DNA of 64,000 nt from Gammaproteobacteria bacterium (GTDB lineage Bacteria > Pseudomonadota > Gammaproteobacteria > Ga0077536), in assembly GCA_016209015.1 (NCBI GenBank), contig JACQWY010000035.1, positions 62,001 through 126,000 on the forward strand. Direction: 5' to 3'. This document shows positions 30,591 through 42,910 of this stretch, one piece after another. Position 1 is the first letter of the stretch. The number at the start of each line of letters is the position of its first letter. The notes beneath the pieces are model-generated. The model saw nothing but the letters and a program-made list of their open reading frames with translations. It was not told where the DNA came from and searched no databases. Position numbers and translations under genes: made by a program.

Positions 30591-31307
30591 TCAGCTCCCG
30601 CCGGCCGCGCCGCCTTCGAACAGGGTTCGCGACGCGAGCGGTTTGTCGCCGAGGTAGTGCCGGAGCACGAAGCGGAGCAGACGCTTCGCGTGCGGCAGGT
30701 CGTCGGCCTCGAGCACCGTCTCACCGCCGAGCGCGAGCAGCACGGCGCCCGGCACGGCGACACTGCGCTGCGTCGGTGGCGGCTGCGGCAACGGGCCGCG
30801 CTCGACCGCGTAGTGATAAGTCCGGCCGGGCTCGATGGGCTCGTGCGTGTCGGCGGTACCGGTCAGTTGCAGGGCGTAGCCGCAGGCCTCGAGCAGCGCG
30901 AGCTCGAAGCGGCGGAGCACGGCTTCCAGCGGCGCATCCCCAGCGAGCGCGGCGAGACAGGCCATGTAGCTGCGGTAGAGATCCTCGTTCGGATCGGCGC
31001 GGTGCGCGAAGCGCATGACGAGCTCGTTCGCGTACATGCCGCTGTAGAGGCGCTCGCCGGCGAGCAGGTGGGGCCGGCCCGCCGGTTCGCAGTGCGCGAG
31101 CGTGAGCAGTTCGCCGCGTCCGCCGATCGTGAACACCAGCGGCCGGAACTGCTGCAGGACCTCCGCCCCGCCCTTGCGCCGCTGCACGCCGCGCGCGACG
31201 ACTCCGAGACGGCCGTGCTGCGCGGTCAGGATTTCGAGGATGAGGCTCGTCTCGCGGTACGCGCGGCGATGGAGGATGTAACCCGGCTCAGCCTCGATCC
31301 GGCTCAC
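30591..31307 (-). CDS. recO: DNA repair protein RecO
   Basis: [36 protein letters not shown]; between pdxJ and era. Confidence 0.93.
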   Translation of the reverse strand: MSRIEAEPGYILHRRAYRETSLILEILTAQHGRLGVVARGVQRRKGGAEVLQQFRPLVFTIGGRGELLTLAHCEPAGRPHLLAGERLYSGMYANELVMRFAHRADPNEDLYRSYMACLAALAGDAPLEAVLRRFELALLEACGYALQLTGTADTHEPIEPGRTYHYAVERGPLPQPPPTQRSVAVPGAVLLALGGETVLEADDLPHAKRLLRFVLRHYLGDKPLASRTLFEGGAAGGS

Positions 31308-31316
31308 GGCGACCGT

Positions 31317-32207
31317 TCATTCGCCCGGCTCGGCGAGCGGGAAGTGACGCGGATCCTCGCTCCAGTTCTCCTGCAGACGAACCCAGCAGCGCAGGTAGAC
31401 TTTCCGATCGAGCAGGCGCTCGAGATCGATGCGCGCCTCGCTCGAGACGAGCTTGAGACGCTCGCCCTTGTTGCCGATCACGATCGCCTTCTGGCCTTCG
31501 CGCTCGACCCAGATCGTGGCCTCGATGTGCGTGATCGCGTCCTGCTCCTCGAATTTGTCGAGCGTCACGTGCACGGCATACGGCAGCTCGTCGCCGAGCT
31601 GGCGCGTGAGCTTCTCGCGGATCATCTCGGCGGCGAGGAAGCGCACCGGGCGATCCGTCACCTCGTCCTCGCCGTAGCGGTGCCGGGCCTCCGGCAGGTA
31701 TTGCGCGATCGTCTCGAGCAGGAGATCGACGTTGTCGCCGGACAGCGCGCAAGTCGGAATCATGTGCCGGAAATGATGGCGCTGATCGAGCTCCGCCATG
31801 AGCGCGAGCAGCCGCTCCTTGGGATGCACGCGATCGTGCTTGTTCAGCGCGAGCAGGCAGGGCAGCTCGCCGTGCGGCAGGGCCGCCGCGACTTCTTCGT
31901 CCTCGTCCATCCAGCGTCGCGCGTCGCAGACCATCACGACCGCGTCGATATCGGACAGCGCGATGTCGATCTGCCGGTTCATGAAGCGGTTCAGGTGGCC
32001 CTTCGGCTGACGCTGCCAGCCGGGCGTATCGATGAACAGGAACTGGTTCGGGCCCGCGGTGTGGATGCCGAGCAGCCGGTGACGCGTGGTCTGCGGCTTG
32101 CGCGAGGTGATGCTGATCTTCTGGCCGACGATGCGGTTGAGCAGCGTTGACTTGCCGACGTTCGGCCGGCCGACGATGGCGACGGTGCCGCAGCGCGTTG
32201 CGTTCAT
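31317..32207 (-). CDS. era: GTPase Era
   Basis: VAIVGRPNVGKSTLLNRIVGQKISITSRKPQTTRHRLLGI...IDTPGWQ. Confidence 0.97.
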   Translation of the reverse strand: MNATRCGTVAIVGRPNVGKSTLLNRIVGQKISITSRKPQTTRHRLLGIHTAGPNQFLFIDTPGWQRQPKGHLNRFMNRQIDIALSDIDAVVMVCDARRWMDEDEEVAAALPHGELPCLLALNKHDRVHPKERLLALMAELDQRHHFRHMIPTCALSGDNVDLLLETIAQYLPEARHRYGEDEVTDRPVRFLAAEMIREKLTRQLGDELPYAVHVTLDKFEEQDAITHIEATIWVEREGQKAIVIGNKGERLKLVSSEARIDLERLLDRKVYLRCWVRLQENWSEDPRHFPLAEPGE

Positions 32208-32211
32208 CGGA

Positions 32212-32913
32212 TCACTCCTTCACGAATTGCGCCTGCGCGGCGGCGAGCGCGAGACGGGCGGCTTCCTGCTCGGCGCGGCGACGGCTCTTGCCTTCAGCCT
32301 CGACCGCGAGGTCGAGCGCGGGAATGGCGCATTCGATCAGAAAGGTCTGGTTGTGCGGCGGACCGCTCACGTCGAGCGTGCGATACGCGGGCAGGGCATG
32401 GCGCCGGCTCTGCAGGTACTCCTGCAACTGGGTCTTCGGATCCTTCGTGGCGTCCTTCGGGTCGATGGTCGCGAAACGCTCGGCGAACCAGGCATCCACG
32501 CGCTCGCGACAGGCCTCCATGCCGCCGTCGAGGAAGACGGCCCCGACGAGCGCCTCGAAGCAGTTCGCGAGGATCGAATCGCGGCGCCAGCCGCCGCTCT
32601 TCAACTCGCCCTCGCCGAGCCGCAGATGTGCGCCGAGGTCGAGTCCGCGGGCGATGGCGGCGAGGCTGTCGCGATTCACGAGCGTGGCGCGTGTGCGGGT
32701 GAGCGCGCCTTCATCGGCATCCGGGAAACGATTGAACAGATAGTCGGCAATCATGAAACCGATCAGCGCGTCCCCGAGGAATTCCAGTCGCTCGTTGTGC
32801 TCGCCGGCCGCACTGCGATGCGTGAGCGCCCGCTCGAGCAGCGTCTGGTCCTTGAAACGGTAGCCGAGGAACTCGCCGTCCGGGCGCTCGGCGCGTACGC
32901 GGGGCTGGCCCAA
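32212..32913 (-). CDS. rnc: Ribonuclease III (probable TTG start at 32913)
   Basis: NERLEFLGDALIGFMIADYLFNRFPDADEG...ANCFEALVGAVFLDGG; dsRBD C-terminus. No ATG or GTG fits between the upstream stop and the conserved start region. Confidence 0.92.
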   Translation of the reverse strand: MGQPRVRAERPDGEFLGYRFKDQTLLERALTHRSAAGEHNERLEFLGDALIGFMIADYLFNRFPDADEGALTRTRATLVNRDSLAAIARGLDLGAHLRLGEGELKSGGWRRDSILANCFEALVGAVFLDGGMEACRERVDAWFAERFATIDPKDATKDPKTQLQEYLQSRRHALPAYRTLDVSGPPHNQTFLIECAIPALDLAVEAEGKSRRRAEQEAARLALAAAQAQFVKE

Positions 32914-32915
32914 CG

Positions 32916-33329
32916 CTACTCCGAGGATGCCGCCGCGCCGCCGCCGGCGATGTCGAGCGATTTGGAGTAATTGAGCACGACGTCGAGGTTGCAGCACAGC
33001 TCACCGCGGATCTCGTACTCGAGCAGCACGTTGCGGCGATCCTCGCCCTTCTTCGGCTGGACCTGGAGCAGGCGGCCGAACTCCTGGGTCGTCCAGCGAT
33101 CGACGTCGGAGACCTCGAAGTTCTTCATGATCTCGCGGACGATCTCGGGCTTCGTCATGTGCGAGATGCCGGGATCCTTCGCGAGCTTGTCGAGCGCCAT
33201 GTCGACTTTCATCTTCTCGTTGTACAGGGGAAAGAGCTTCATGCCGACGAGCGCGCACACGCCCAGGACGATGCACAGGTAAATCAGACCGCTCAGCGAG
33301 ATGCCGCGTTGACCATGCTTCGGATTCAT
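32916..33329 (-). CDS. DUF4845 family membrane protein
   Basis: MNPKHGQRGISLSGLIYLCIVLGVCALVGMKLFPLYNEKMKVDMAL; between lepB and rnc. Confidence 0.85.
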   Translation of the reverse strand: MNPKHGQRGISLSGLIYLCIVLGVCALVGMKLFPLYNEKMKVDMALDKLAKDPGISHMTKPEIVREIMKNFEVSDVDRWTTQEFGRLLQVQPKKGEDRRNVLLEYEIRGELCCNLDVVLNYSKSLDIAGGGAAASSE

Positions 33330-33349
33330 GTGTGCTCCCCTCTTCCTGG

Positions 33350-34116
33350 CTATCGAATCTTCGTCCCGATCCGGCTCAAGTCGGGCCCCCGATCCCAGTT
33401 CATCCAGATCATGAAAGCCCGCCCGATGAGATTCTGATCGGGGACGAAGCCCCAATACCGCGAGTCGCGGCTATTGTCCCGGTTGTCTCCGAGAACGAAG
33501 TATTGACCTTGCGGCACAGTGTACTCGTTATTGAAGGACATTACCCCGGGGTTGACGATGACGTGGTGCGTGACGCCGTTGTCGAGTGTCTCGTTCAGGA
33601 GCTTGTTGCCGGTATGCGCGGCGGCCGAGCGCACGCCGATGTAAGTGCCGGTCTCCTCGTAGCCGAATTCCCTGCCGTTCACGTAGACGCGCCGATCGCG
33701 ATATTCGATCTTGTCGCCCGGCAGACCGATGATGCGCTTGATGAACGGCGTCGACGGATCCTCGGGATAGCGGAACACGACGACGTCGCCGCGCTGCGGC
33801 TGGTTGATCTCGATGACCTTCCTGTTGAGCACCGGCAGCCGGATGCCATAGGTGAATTTGTTGACCAGGATGAAGTCGCCGACGAGCAGCGTCGGCACCA
33901 TGGAGCCGGACGGAATTCGGAAGGGCTCGACGAGGAACGACCTCAGCAGGAGCACGAGCACGAAAATCGGGAAGAACGACTTCGCGTACTCCACGACGAT
34001 CGGCAGGCTGCTCTCGCCGTGCAGCGTACGCCGCGGCGCGAGCACGAGCGCGTCGAAAGCCCAGATCAAGCCGCTGACCAGGACCAGCAGCACCATCACC
34101 AGTGAGAAGTCCCAAA

Positions 34117-34120
<4 letters not shown>
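33350..34120 (-). CDS. lepB: Signal peptidase I
   Basis: [30 protein letters not shown]...[24 protein letters not shown]...[14 protein letters not shown]. Confidence 0.96.
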
Positions 34121-35964
<1,844 letters not shown>

Positions 35965-36021
35965 TCGCGGGAATTCTATCCGACTCGGTCCCCCTAGCCC
36001 ACCCTGGCGACCGGTCCGGGC

Positions 36022-36282
36022 TCACAGGCCGTGGCTGCGGAGCGCCGCCTCGAGCGCCGGCGTCGCGATCGGGCCGGTGCAGATCTCGATGTCGCCGTCG
36101 AGCAGCACCGGCACGCGCGGGCCGTAGCGGTTCGCGAGCTCCTCCGTCGAATCCACGTCGACGAAGCGGTAGCCGAAGCGGAGTGCCGGGCGCAGCGTGT
36201 CGAGCTGCGCCGCGAGGTCTTCGCAGAGATCGCACAGGGGCCTGCCCAGCAGCAGGAGCTCCGGGACGGGAGCGCCGCTCAT
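36022..36282 (-). CDS. Glutaredoxin-like protein
   Basis: LLLLGRPLCDLCEDLAAQLDTL...GPRVPVLLDGDIE. Confidence 0.8.
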   Translation of the reverse strand: MSGAPVPELLLLGRPLCDLCEDLAAQLDTLRPALRFGYRFVDVDSTEELANRYGPRVPVLLDGDIEICTGPIATPALEAALRSHGL

Positions 36283-36289
36283 CGCGGCC

Positions 36290-37792
36290 TCACTTCGCCG
36301 GGACCTTCAGCGGCATGAACAGCGGGTTGCCCTGTCTTTGTACCAGAATGGGGATACTCGTGCCGGGCTTGAGCTCCGCGCTCGCACGTTCGAGCTCCGC
36401 AGCGTTCGCGATTTCCCTGAAGTCGATCTGCAGGATGATGTCCCCGTCCTGCAGGCCGGCGTCGAAGGCCGGACCGGGCTTGACGCGGGTCACCATCACG
36501 CCGGCTCCGGACACGCCGAACTCCTTGCGCTCCTGCGCGGTCAGCTCGCGCACCGATACCTTCAGGCGATCGTTGAACCGCGCCTGGTCCTTCGGCTGGT
36601 GCGGTTTCGTGGTCGCGGCTTCGTCCTCGTTCGGCAATTCGCCGATCGTGATCGTCACGTCCTTGCGCTTGCCTTCGCGCAAGAGCTCGACCGGGATCTT
36701 GTCGCCGACCGAGGTGCCCCCGACGATCGGCGGCAGATCGGCGGAGGTGTCGATCTCGCGGCCGTTGAACTTCGTGATGACGTCACCCGCGGCGATGCCG
36801 CTCTTCGCCGCCGGGCTGTCCGGCAGTACCTTCGAGACGAGCGCGCCTTGCGGCTTCTGCATGTGAAATGAATCGGCGAGCTCTTTCGTCACGTCCTGAA
36901 TCAGCACGCCGAGCCAGCCGCGGCTGACGGCGCCCTTGTCGCGCAACTGACGGTAGACGTTCATGACGACGTCGATCGGAATCGCGAAGGACAGGCCCAT
37001 GGAACCGCCGGAACGCGAGTAGATCTGCGAGTTCACGCCCACGACCTCGCCTTTGAGGTTGAACAGCGGACCGCCTGAATTGCCGGGATTGATCGCAACG
37101 TCGGTCTGGATGAAGGGCACATAGTTTTCGTTCGGCAGGCTGCGGCCCTTCGCGCTCACGATGCCTGCGGTCGCGGAATGATCGAAGCCGAACGGCGAGC
37201 CGATCGCGAGCACCCATTCCCCGACCTCGAGCGCCGAGGAGGTGCCGAGCTTCAGCACCGGCAGATCGCCGTCCGCCTCGAGCTTCAGCACGGCGATGTC
37301 GCTGCGCGGATCGGAGCCGACGAGCTTCGCCGAGAGCTCGCGGCGATCGCTCAGGCGCACCGAGATCTGATCGGCGTCCTTCACGACGTGGTTGTTCGTG
37401 ATGACGTAGCCGTCCTTCGAGACGATGAACCCGGAGCCGAGCGAGGAGCGCGGCCCGGGCGCACCGGGACCGCCGGGGCCATCGGGGCCCTGCTCGCCGA
37501 AGAACTTCTTGAAGAAATCGTTGAGCGGGCTGTCCTCGGGAAGGTTCGGAATCGTGTAACCGGGTCCCGGTCCTCCGCCGTGCTCGTCGTCGACGGACGC
37601 GCCCTTCTGGACCATCGACGTGCTGATGTTCACGACGGCCGGCGCGTTGTCCTTCACGAGTTGCGTGAAATCCGGCAAGCCTGCGGAAACGGCGGCGCGC
37701 GCCGGCGGCGCGGCGAGCAGGACGAGCCCGACGAGAGCGGCGGCGAGAACCCGGGCCGGCGCGCGGCCCACACGTGTCGACGAGTTTTCCAT
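36290..37792 (-). CDS. mucD: DegQ/MucD-type periplasmic serine protease
   Basis: Signal peptide; catalytic motifs TNNHVV, SDIAVLK, NPGNSGGPLFN; two PDZ domains. Confidence 0.94.
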   Translation of the reverse strand: MENSSTRVGRAPARVLAAALVGLVLLAAPPARAAVSAGLPDFTQLVKDNAPAVVNISTSMVQKGASVDDEHGGGPGPGYTIPNLPEDSPLNDFFKKFFGEQGPDGPGGPGAPGPRSSLGSGFIVSKDGYVITNNHVVKDADQISVRLSDRRELSAKLVGSDPRSDIAVLKLEADGDLPVLKLGTSSALEVGEWVLAIGSPFGFDHSATAGIVSAKGRSLPNENYVPFIQTDVAINPGNSGGPLFNLKGEVVGVNSQIYSRSGGSMGLSFAIPIDVVMNVYRQLRDKGAVSRGWLGVLIQDVTKELADSFHMQKPQGALVSKVLPDSPAAKSGIAAGDVITKFNGREIDTSADLPPIVGGTSVGDKIPVELLREGKRKDVTITIGELPNEDEAATTKPHQPKDQARFNDRLKVSVRELTAQERKEFGVSGAGVMVTRVKPGPAFDAGLQDGDIILQIDFREIANAAELERASAELKPGTSIPILVQRQGNPLFMPLKVPAK

Positions 37793-37934
37793 GGGTCTGA
37801 TACTGGCCCTTGAATGCTGGGGATGGATCGGGACGCCCGGCGCACGTGAGGCGGCCGGCGCGGCGGAATCGCAGCATACCCGAATCCGCACGCCGATTCC
37901 GAGCGCCGCGGGCAGGCCTGGGCTCACGCTTTCG

Positions 37935-38963
37935 CTAGCGACCGTGGAAGGCGACCGAAGTCGCGATGTGCCGCACCACCGGCTCGGGCAGTTCGCCCAC
38001 CACGGTGACTTGGTAGCTGTCCGCGACGCGGCTGAACGCATTCACGGCGCCGAGCGAGGAATACCCCTGGAATGGATGCACTTTATGCATCACTTTCTCG
38101 ACGAACACCGACACCATCGCGAGACCATCGGAGTAGACCACGTGCTTGACCGGACCATCGCTCGTCGCGAGATGCTGGACCTGCGAGTTGCGCATCTCGA
38201 AGCCGCTCGGCAACCAGCGCACGTCCCACTCCTGACCCGGCTGAGCGCGCGCATCTGCGGGTTCCGTCTCGCTCGTGTACCAGGTGAAGCCGGTGCCCTC
38301 GAGCTCGGCCTGGAGCAGTGCATCGGGGATGTTCCCGTTGATCTCGATCTGCACGAACTGAACCTGCTCCAGCACGCGCCCTTCGCGGCTCAGGATCGCC
38401 GATTTCAGGAGGAGCTTGGAATCCGCGTCGATCCACAGGCGATAACCGTAACGATCCGCGCCGCGCGGAATGATGCCGACGAGGTGCGTCTGGCGGCCGG
38501 CGACGCGTTCCATGCCTTCGGTCTTGAACGCGTAGAGATCGGCGAGCTTCGCGACGGGCTCGGAGAGGCCGAGCGCATAGAAGTCGCGCGGCTGGCGCTT
38601 CTCGACCATCACTTCCTTGTCGTCCGAGAAGATGCATTTCACTTTCGCGCCGTCGCGCACGACCTCGCGCGCCGGTCCGGACAGCGAGACGAGCCGCTCG
38701 CTCTCCGCGTCGCTCCCGGTGGCCGCCTTGTGGATGATGCGCATGGCGTTGAGCTGACTGTCGCGCTGGTACACGAAAAGGCCGTCGTAGTTCAGGGCCT
38801 TCGTCGCCTCGACCATCTGGTTCACGAAGTCCTGCGCTTCCGACGCCGCCGCGGCGACGGCGAACGCCCACAGCGCCACGACCGGCGCCGCGACACGGCA
38901 CCAGCGCGGGGCGTGCGGCCTACTGCCGATTGGAATCGCTCTGGAAGTCGACGATCCGTACAT
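37935..38963 (-). CDS. mucB: MucB/RseB sigma-E regulatory protein (start uncertain)
   Basis: AQDFVNQMVEATKALNYDGLFVYQRDSQLNAMRIIHK; between mucA and mucD. Confidence 0.92.
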   Translation of the reverse strand: MYGSSTSRAIPIGSRPHAPRWCRVAAPVVALWAFAVAAAASEAQDFVNQMVEATKALNYDGLFVYQRDSQLNAMRIIHKAATGSDAESERLVSLSGPAREVVRDGAKVKCIFSDDKEVMVEKRQPRDFYALGLSEPVAKLADLYAFKTEGMERVAGRQTHLVGIIPRGADRYGYRLWIDADSKLLLKSAILSREGRVLEQVQFVQIEINGNIPDALLQAELEGTGFTWYTSETEPADARAQPGQEWDVRWLPSGFEMRNSQVQHLATSDGPVKHVVYSDGLAMVSVFVEKVMHKVHPFQGYSSLGAVNAFSRVADSYQVTVVGELPEPVVRHIATSVAFHGR

Positions 38964-39507
38964 AGGGATGCACGCCGGGTACGCCGAGATTGGAGCGCTG
39001 TTCGTTGAAGTTCACGAGATAGCTGCTGAGGCGGCGCTGGAACTGGTCGGCGCCTTCGCGCTGAGCGTATTCCGGATCCTCGGCATTCGTTGCGGGAGCG
39101 GCATCGCGCGGCTGCACGAAGACGACCTGCGAAGGCGCGGCCGTGAAGCCCCCGTTCGCCGCGACCCCCGCCTCGTCGACGGTCGCGGGCCGCAACGTCA
39201 CGATCGCGAGCGCCGCGATCGACGCGGCGAGCGCGAGCCCGGCGGCGAGCGGGTGACGAAGCGAGGAGCGGCGGGGACGGACGCGAGGAGCGAGGACGGT
39301 GGGTTCGGCGGCGACGGCGTCGCGGACGCGATCCGCGAAGCTCGTGCCGGGTGCGCCGGTATGGGCGTCCCGTAGCACCTCACCGATCAGATGATAGCGG
39401 CCCCAGGCCGCCCGCAAGCCGGGCGTCCCGGCGATGTTCTTCAGAAAGGCCTCGTCGCCCGATGCCGCGTCGTCCACGAGCGCCGACAAGCGTTCCAAGT
39501 CTTGCAT
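38920..39507 (-). CDS. mucA: Anti-sigma-E factor
   Basis: LSALVDDAASGDEAFLKNIAGTPGLRAAWGRYHLIGEVLR; one TM; directly downstream of rpoE. Confidence 0.92.
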   Translation of the reverse strand: MQDLERLSALVDDAASGDEAFLKNIAGTPGLRAAWGRYHLIGEVLRDAHTGAPGTSFADRVRDAVAAEPTVLAPRVRPRRSSLRHPLAAGLALAASIAALAIVTLRPATVDEAGVAANGGFTAAPSQVVFVQPRDAAPATNAEDPEYAQREGADQFQRRLSSYLVNFNEQRSNLGVPGVHPYVRIVDFQSDSNRQ

Positions 39508-39520
39508 ATGCCCTGACCTA

Positions 39521-40105
39521 CTACTGCTCCAGTAACGGTTTCAACTTGGAATCGATCGCCTCGCGCGCCCGGAAAATCCGCGAACGCACGGTCCCGATGG
39601 GGCAGTCCATCGCTTCGGCGATCTCTTCATAACTGAGCCCTTCGATCTCGCGCAGCATGATCGCCACGCGCAGGTCTTCCGGCAGGCTCTGTATCGTCCG
39701 GATGACCGTATCTTTGATCTCGTCCGTCAGGAGCACGGACTCGGGCGTCTCTATGTCCTTCTGGAGATCATCGATGTCCATCTCCTCGCCGTCCGCGCCC
39801 TCCAGATCGACTTCGACGGGACGGCGTGCCGCGGACACCAGATAATTCTTCGCCGTGTTGATCGCGATCCGGTACAGCCACGTATAGAAAGCGCTGTCGC
39901 CACGGAAGCTGCCCAGGGCCCGATAGGCCTTGATGAACGACTCCTGCGCCACGTCCATCGCTTCATCGTGATCGCGCACGTAGCGCTGCACCAGCTTGAT
40001 GATCCGGTGCTGGTAACGGAGTACGAGCAGGTCGAAAGCCGACTTGTCCCCACCTTGTACTCGCGCCACCAGTTCATTATCGGTGTCTATGGGGTTGTCG
40101 CCCAT
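39521..40105 (-). CDS. rpoE: RNA polymerase sigma factor RpoE/AlgU
   Basis: LVARVQGGDKSAFDLLVLRYQHRI...YRIAINTAKNYLV...LSYEEIAEAMDCPIGTVRSRIFRARE. Confidence 0.97.
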   Translation of the reverse strand: MGDNPIDTDNELVARVQGGDKSAFDLLVLRYQHRIIKLVQRYVRDHDEAMDVAQESFIKAYRALGSFRGDSAFYTWLYRIAINTAKNYLVSAARRPVEVDLEGADGEEMDIDDLQKDIETPESVLLTDEIKDTVIRTIQSLPEDLRVAIMLREIEGLSYEEIAEAMDCPIGTVRSRIFRAREAIDSKLKPLLEQ

Positions 40106-40156
40106 CAGGGTGGACTCCCTGTATCATGGCCGCGCAACCAGATAGCACTCAGAGGC

Positions 40157-40183
40157 GTAGACCATCGTCATTGGGTGAAGTTC
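40157..40183 (-). promoter_or_regulatory. Candidate sigma-E autoregulatory promoter upstream of rpoE
   Basis: Minus strand GAACTT (40178-40183), 16-nt spacer, TCTAC (40157-40161). Confidence 0.45.
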
Positions 40184-40234
40184 GGCTTGAAGCCTGGTAC
40201 GGAATTGTCGCGAAAGTATATCAAGTAAGAATTG

Positions 40235-41845
40235 ATGCCACACCCCAGAGACTTCGATGTCATCATCATCGGGAGCGGGGCCGCGGGTCTCAGCCTCGCC
40301 CTCGAGCTCGCCGGCACCCTCCGCGTCTGCGTCCTCTCCAAAGCCGGCCTCGACGAAGGCGCGACGCTCTACGCGCAGGGCGGCGTGTCGGCCGTCATGG
40401 ACGACAACGACTCCATAGAATCCCATGTCGAGGACACCCTCATCGCGGGTGCCGGGCTCTGCCACCGCGACGTCGTCGAGCAGATCGTCCGCGAGGGCCG
40501 TGAGCGCATCGACTGGCTCATGCGCCAGGGCGTACCGTTCACGACCCAGCCGGCACCCGCGGGCGGCGTCGAATTCCACCTCACCCGCGAGGGCGGTCAC
40601 AGCGCCCGCCGGGTCGTGCACGCCGCGGACGCGACGGGCCGGGCGATCGAGTCGACGCTCGCCGCCCGGGTGCACGAGAAGTCCGGCCTCGTGCTCCTCG
40701 AGAACCACATCGCGATCGATCTCATCACGCTCGGCAAGCTCGGCCGGACCCCGGACCGCTGCGTCGGCGTCTATGTCCTCGATCGCAACGCGCACGCCGT
40801 CCGGACGCTGCGCGCCCCGGTCTGTGTGCTCGCGACGGGCGGCGCCGGCAAGGTCTATCTCTACACCACGAACCCCGACGTCGCGAGCGGCGACGGCATC
40901 GCGATGGCCTGGCGCGCGGGCTGCGCCATCGCGAACATGGAGTTCGTGCAATTCCACCCGACCTGCCTCTATCACCCGAAGGCCAAGACCTTCCTGCTGA
41001 CCGAGGCGCTGCGCGGCGAAGGTGGAAGGCTGCTGCTGCCGAACGGGGAGCCGTTCATGGAGCGCTTCGATCCGCGCAAGGAGCTCGCGCCGCGCGACAT
41101 CGTCGCGCGCGCGATCGACCACGAGATGAAGCGTCTCGGCTCCGAGCACGTCTACCTCGACGTGACGCACAAGTCGCCCGATTTCCTGCTCTCGCATTTC
41201 CCGACCGTGCACAGCCGCTGCCTCGAATACGGCATCGACATCACGAAGGAACCGATTCCCGTCGTGCCGGCCGCGCACTATTTCTGCGGCGGCGTCGTGA
41301 CCGACGTCGCGGGCCGCACCTCCCTGCCCGGCCTCTTCGCGATCGGCGAGACCGGCTGCACGGGTCTGCACGGCGCGAACCGCATGGCCAGCAACTCGCT
41401 GCTCGAGTGTCTCGTGACGGCGAAATCCGCGGCCCGATCGATACTCGGTCAGCGCAGCGAGTTCCCCACCCTGCCGCCGGTCCCGGACTGGGACGAGAGC
41501 CAGGTGACGGACGCCGACGAAGAAGTCGTCGTCTCGCACAACTGGGACGAGCTGCGGCGCTTCATGTGGGACTACGTCGGCATCGTGCGCAGCACTAAGC
41601 GCCTCGAACGGGCACGGCACCGCGTGCAGCTCCTGCACAGCGAGATCGGCGAGTTCTATGCGAATTTTCGCGTCACGAGCGATTTGATCGAATTGCGCAA
41701 CCTCGTGCAGGTCGCGGACCTCGTGATCCGCTCGGCGCTGAAGCGCAAGGAGAGCCGCGGCCTGCACTTCACCCTCGACCACCCGGAACCCGACGACAAG
41801 AACTATCGCCGCGACACTATCCTGCGTGCCGGCGACTTCAGTTGA
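40235..41845 (+). CDS. nadB: L-aspartate oxidase
   Basis: [20 protein letters not shown]...[31 protein letters not shown]...[12 protein letters not shown]. Confidence 0.97.
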   Translation: MPHPRDFDVIIIGSGAAGLSLALELAGTLRVCVLSKAGLDEGATLYAQGGVSAVMDDNDSIESHVEDTLIAGAGLCHRDVVEQIVREGRERIDWLMRQGVPFTTQPAPAGGVEFHLTREGGHSARRVVHAADATGRAIESTLAARVHEKSGLVLLENHIAIDLITLGKLGRTPDRCVGVYVLDRNAHAVRTLRAPVCVLATGGAGKVYLYTTNPDVASGDGIAMAWRAGCAIANMEFVQFHPTCLYHPKAKTFLLTEALRGEGGRLLLPNGEPFMERFDPRKELAPRDIVARAIDHEMKRLGSEHVYLDVTHKSPDFLLSHFPTVHSRCLEYGIDITKEPIPVVPAAHYFCGGVVTDVAGRTSLPGLFAIGETGCTGLHGANRMASNSLLECLVTAKSAARSILGQRSEFPTLPPVPDWDESQVTDADEEVVVSHNWDELRRFMWDYVGIVRSTKRLERARHRVQLLHSEIGEFYANFRVTSDLIELRNLVQVADLVIRSALKRKESRGLHFTLDHPEPDDKNYRRDTILRAGDFS

Positions 41846-41858
41846 CAGCGAGCCCCGC

Positions 41859-42626
41859 ATGACCCCGAGCCCCGCCGGTTTCCCGGCCGATTTCATTCCC
41901 GGCCCCGACACGCTCGCGGACCGGCGCATACTCGTCACCGGCGCGAGCCAGGGCATCGGGCGCGCCGTCGCGCTCGCCTGCGCGGCCGCCGGCGCACGCG
42001 TCCTCCTGCTCGGCCGCGACATCCGCCGCCTCGAGCAGGTCGCAGGCGAAGCCGCGGCCTGCGGCCGGCACGAGGCCATCATCGTGCCGATGAACCTCGA
42101 GGGCGCGAGCCTGGACGACTACCGTCACGTCGCCGATCTGATCCGCACCCAGCTCGGCGGGCTCGACGGTCTCGTGCTGAACGCGGCGATGTTGGGCGAG
42201 CTGTGCCCGATCGCGCATTACGATCCCGTGCTCTGGGCCCGCGTATTCCAGGTCAACGTGCACAGCCAGTTCCTGCTCGTGCAGGCCTGCCTGCCGCTGT
42301 TGAAAGCGGGCGACTCGGGCTCGATCATCTTCACGTCCTCGGGGGTCGGACGCCGCGGCCGCTCGTACTGGGGCGCGTATGCGGCCTCGAAGTTCGCGGT
42401 CGAGGGGCTCATGGAGACGCTCGCGGACGAGCTCGCGGCGGATCCGGGCGTGCGGGTGAACTCCGTGAACCCCGGCCGGACCCGCACCCGCATGCGGGCG
42501 ATGGCCTATCCCGCGGAGGATCCCGGCACGCTGCTGCCGCCGGATGCGATCACGCCCCTCTATGTCTACCTGCTCGCCCCCGCGAGCGCGGCCCTACACG
42601 GCCAGCGCCTCGACGCGCAGCGCTGA
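41859..42626 (+). CDS. SDR family oxidoreductase (YciK-like)
   Basis: LADRRILVTGASQGIGRAVALACAAAGARVLLLGRD...YWGAYAASKFAVEGL. Confidence 0.9.
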   Translation: MTPSPAGFPADFIPGPDTLADRRILVTGASQGIGRAVALACAAAGARVLLLGRDIRRLEQVAGEAAACGRHEAIIVPMNLEGASLDDYRHVADLIRTQLGGLDGLVLNAAMLGELCPIAHYDPVLWARVFQVNVHSQFLLVQACLPLLKAGDSGSIIFTSSGVGRRGRSYWGAYAASKFAVEGLMETLADELAADPGVRVNSVNPGRTRTRMRAMAYPAEDPGTLLPPDAITPLYVYLLAPASAALHGQRLDAQR

Positions 42627-42628
42627 GC

Positions 42629-42648
42629 CGGCAGGCAAGCGCCTGCCG
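42629..42648 (+). terminator. Hairpin after the SDR gene
   Basis: Perfect 8-bp stem CGGCAGGC-AAGC-GCCTGCCG beginning 2 nt after the stop; no U-tract. Confidence 0.45.
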
Positions 42649-42910
42649 CACGACCCGGTAATCCTTGCCGCCGCGGCCGGCCGGCGGCAGGCGATCCGTC
42701 AAGCTTCTGTCCCCGGCGGCGCAGACCGCGATCTCGAAGTGTCCACTCTCTGACGCCGGGACGGCAGCGCCGGCGCCGCGCGGACGCCGCGGCGGCGGCG
42801 AATCGCGCGTGGCGGCCTGCGAGCCGCATCACATGGCGCCGTCGACTCATCGGTTGCTTCTGGCACGGTTCTCGCTTCTCGAAGGCAACGAGAATAAACA
42901 GGAGCCGGCC

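Noticed and set aside
40124-42082. 652-aa minus-strand ORF opposite nadB
   Set aside because: Antisense to a clear nadB; no recognisable domain.
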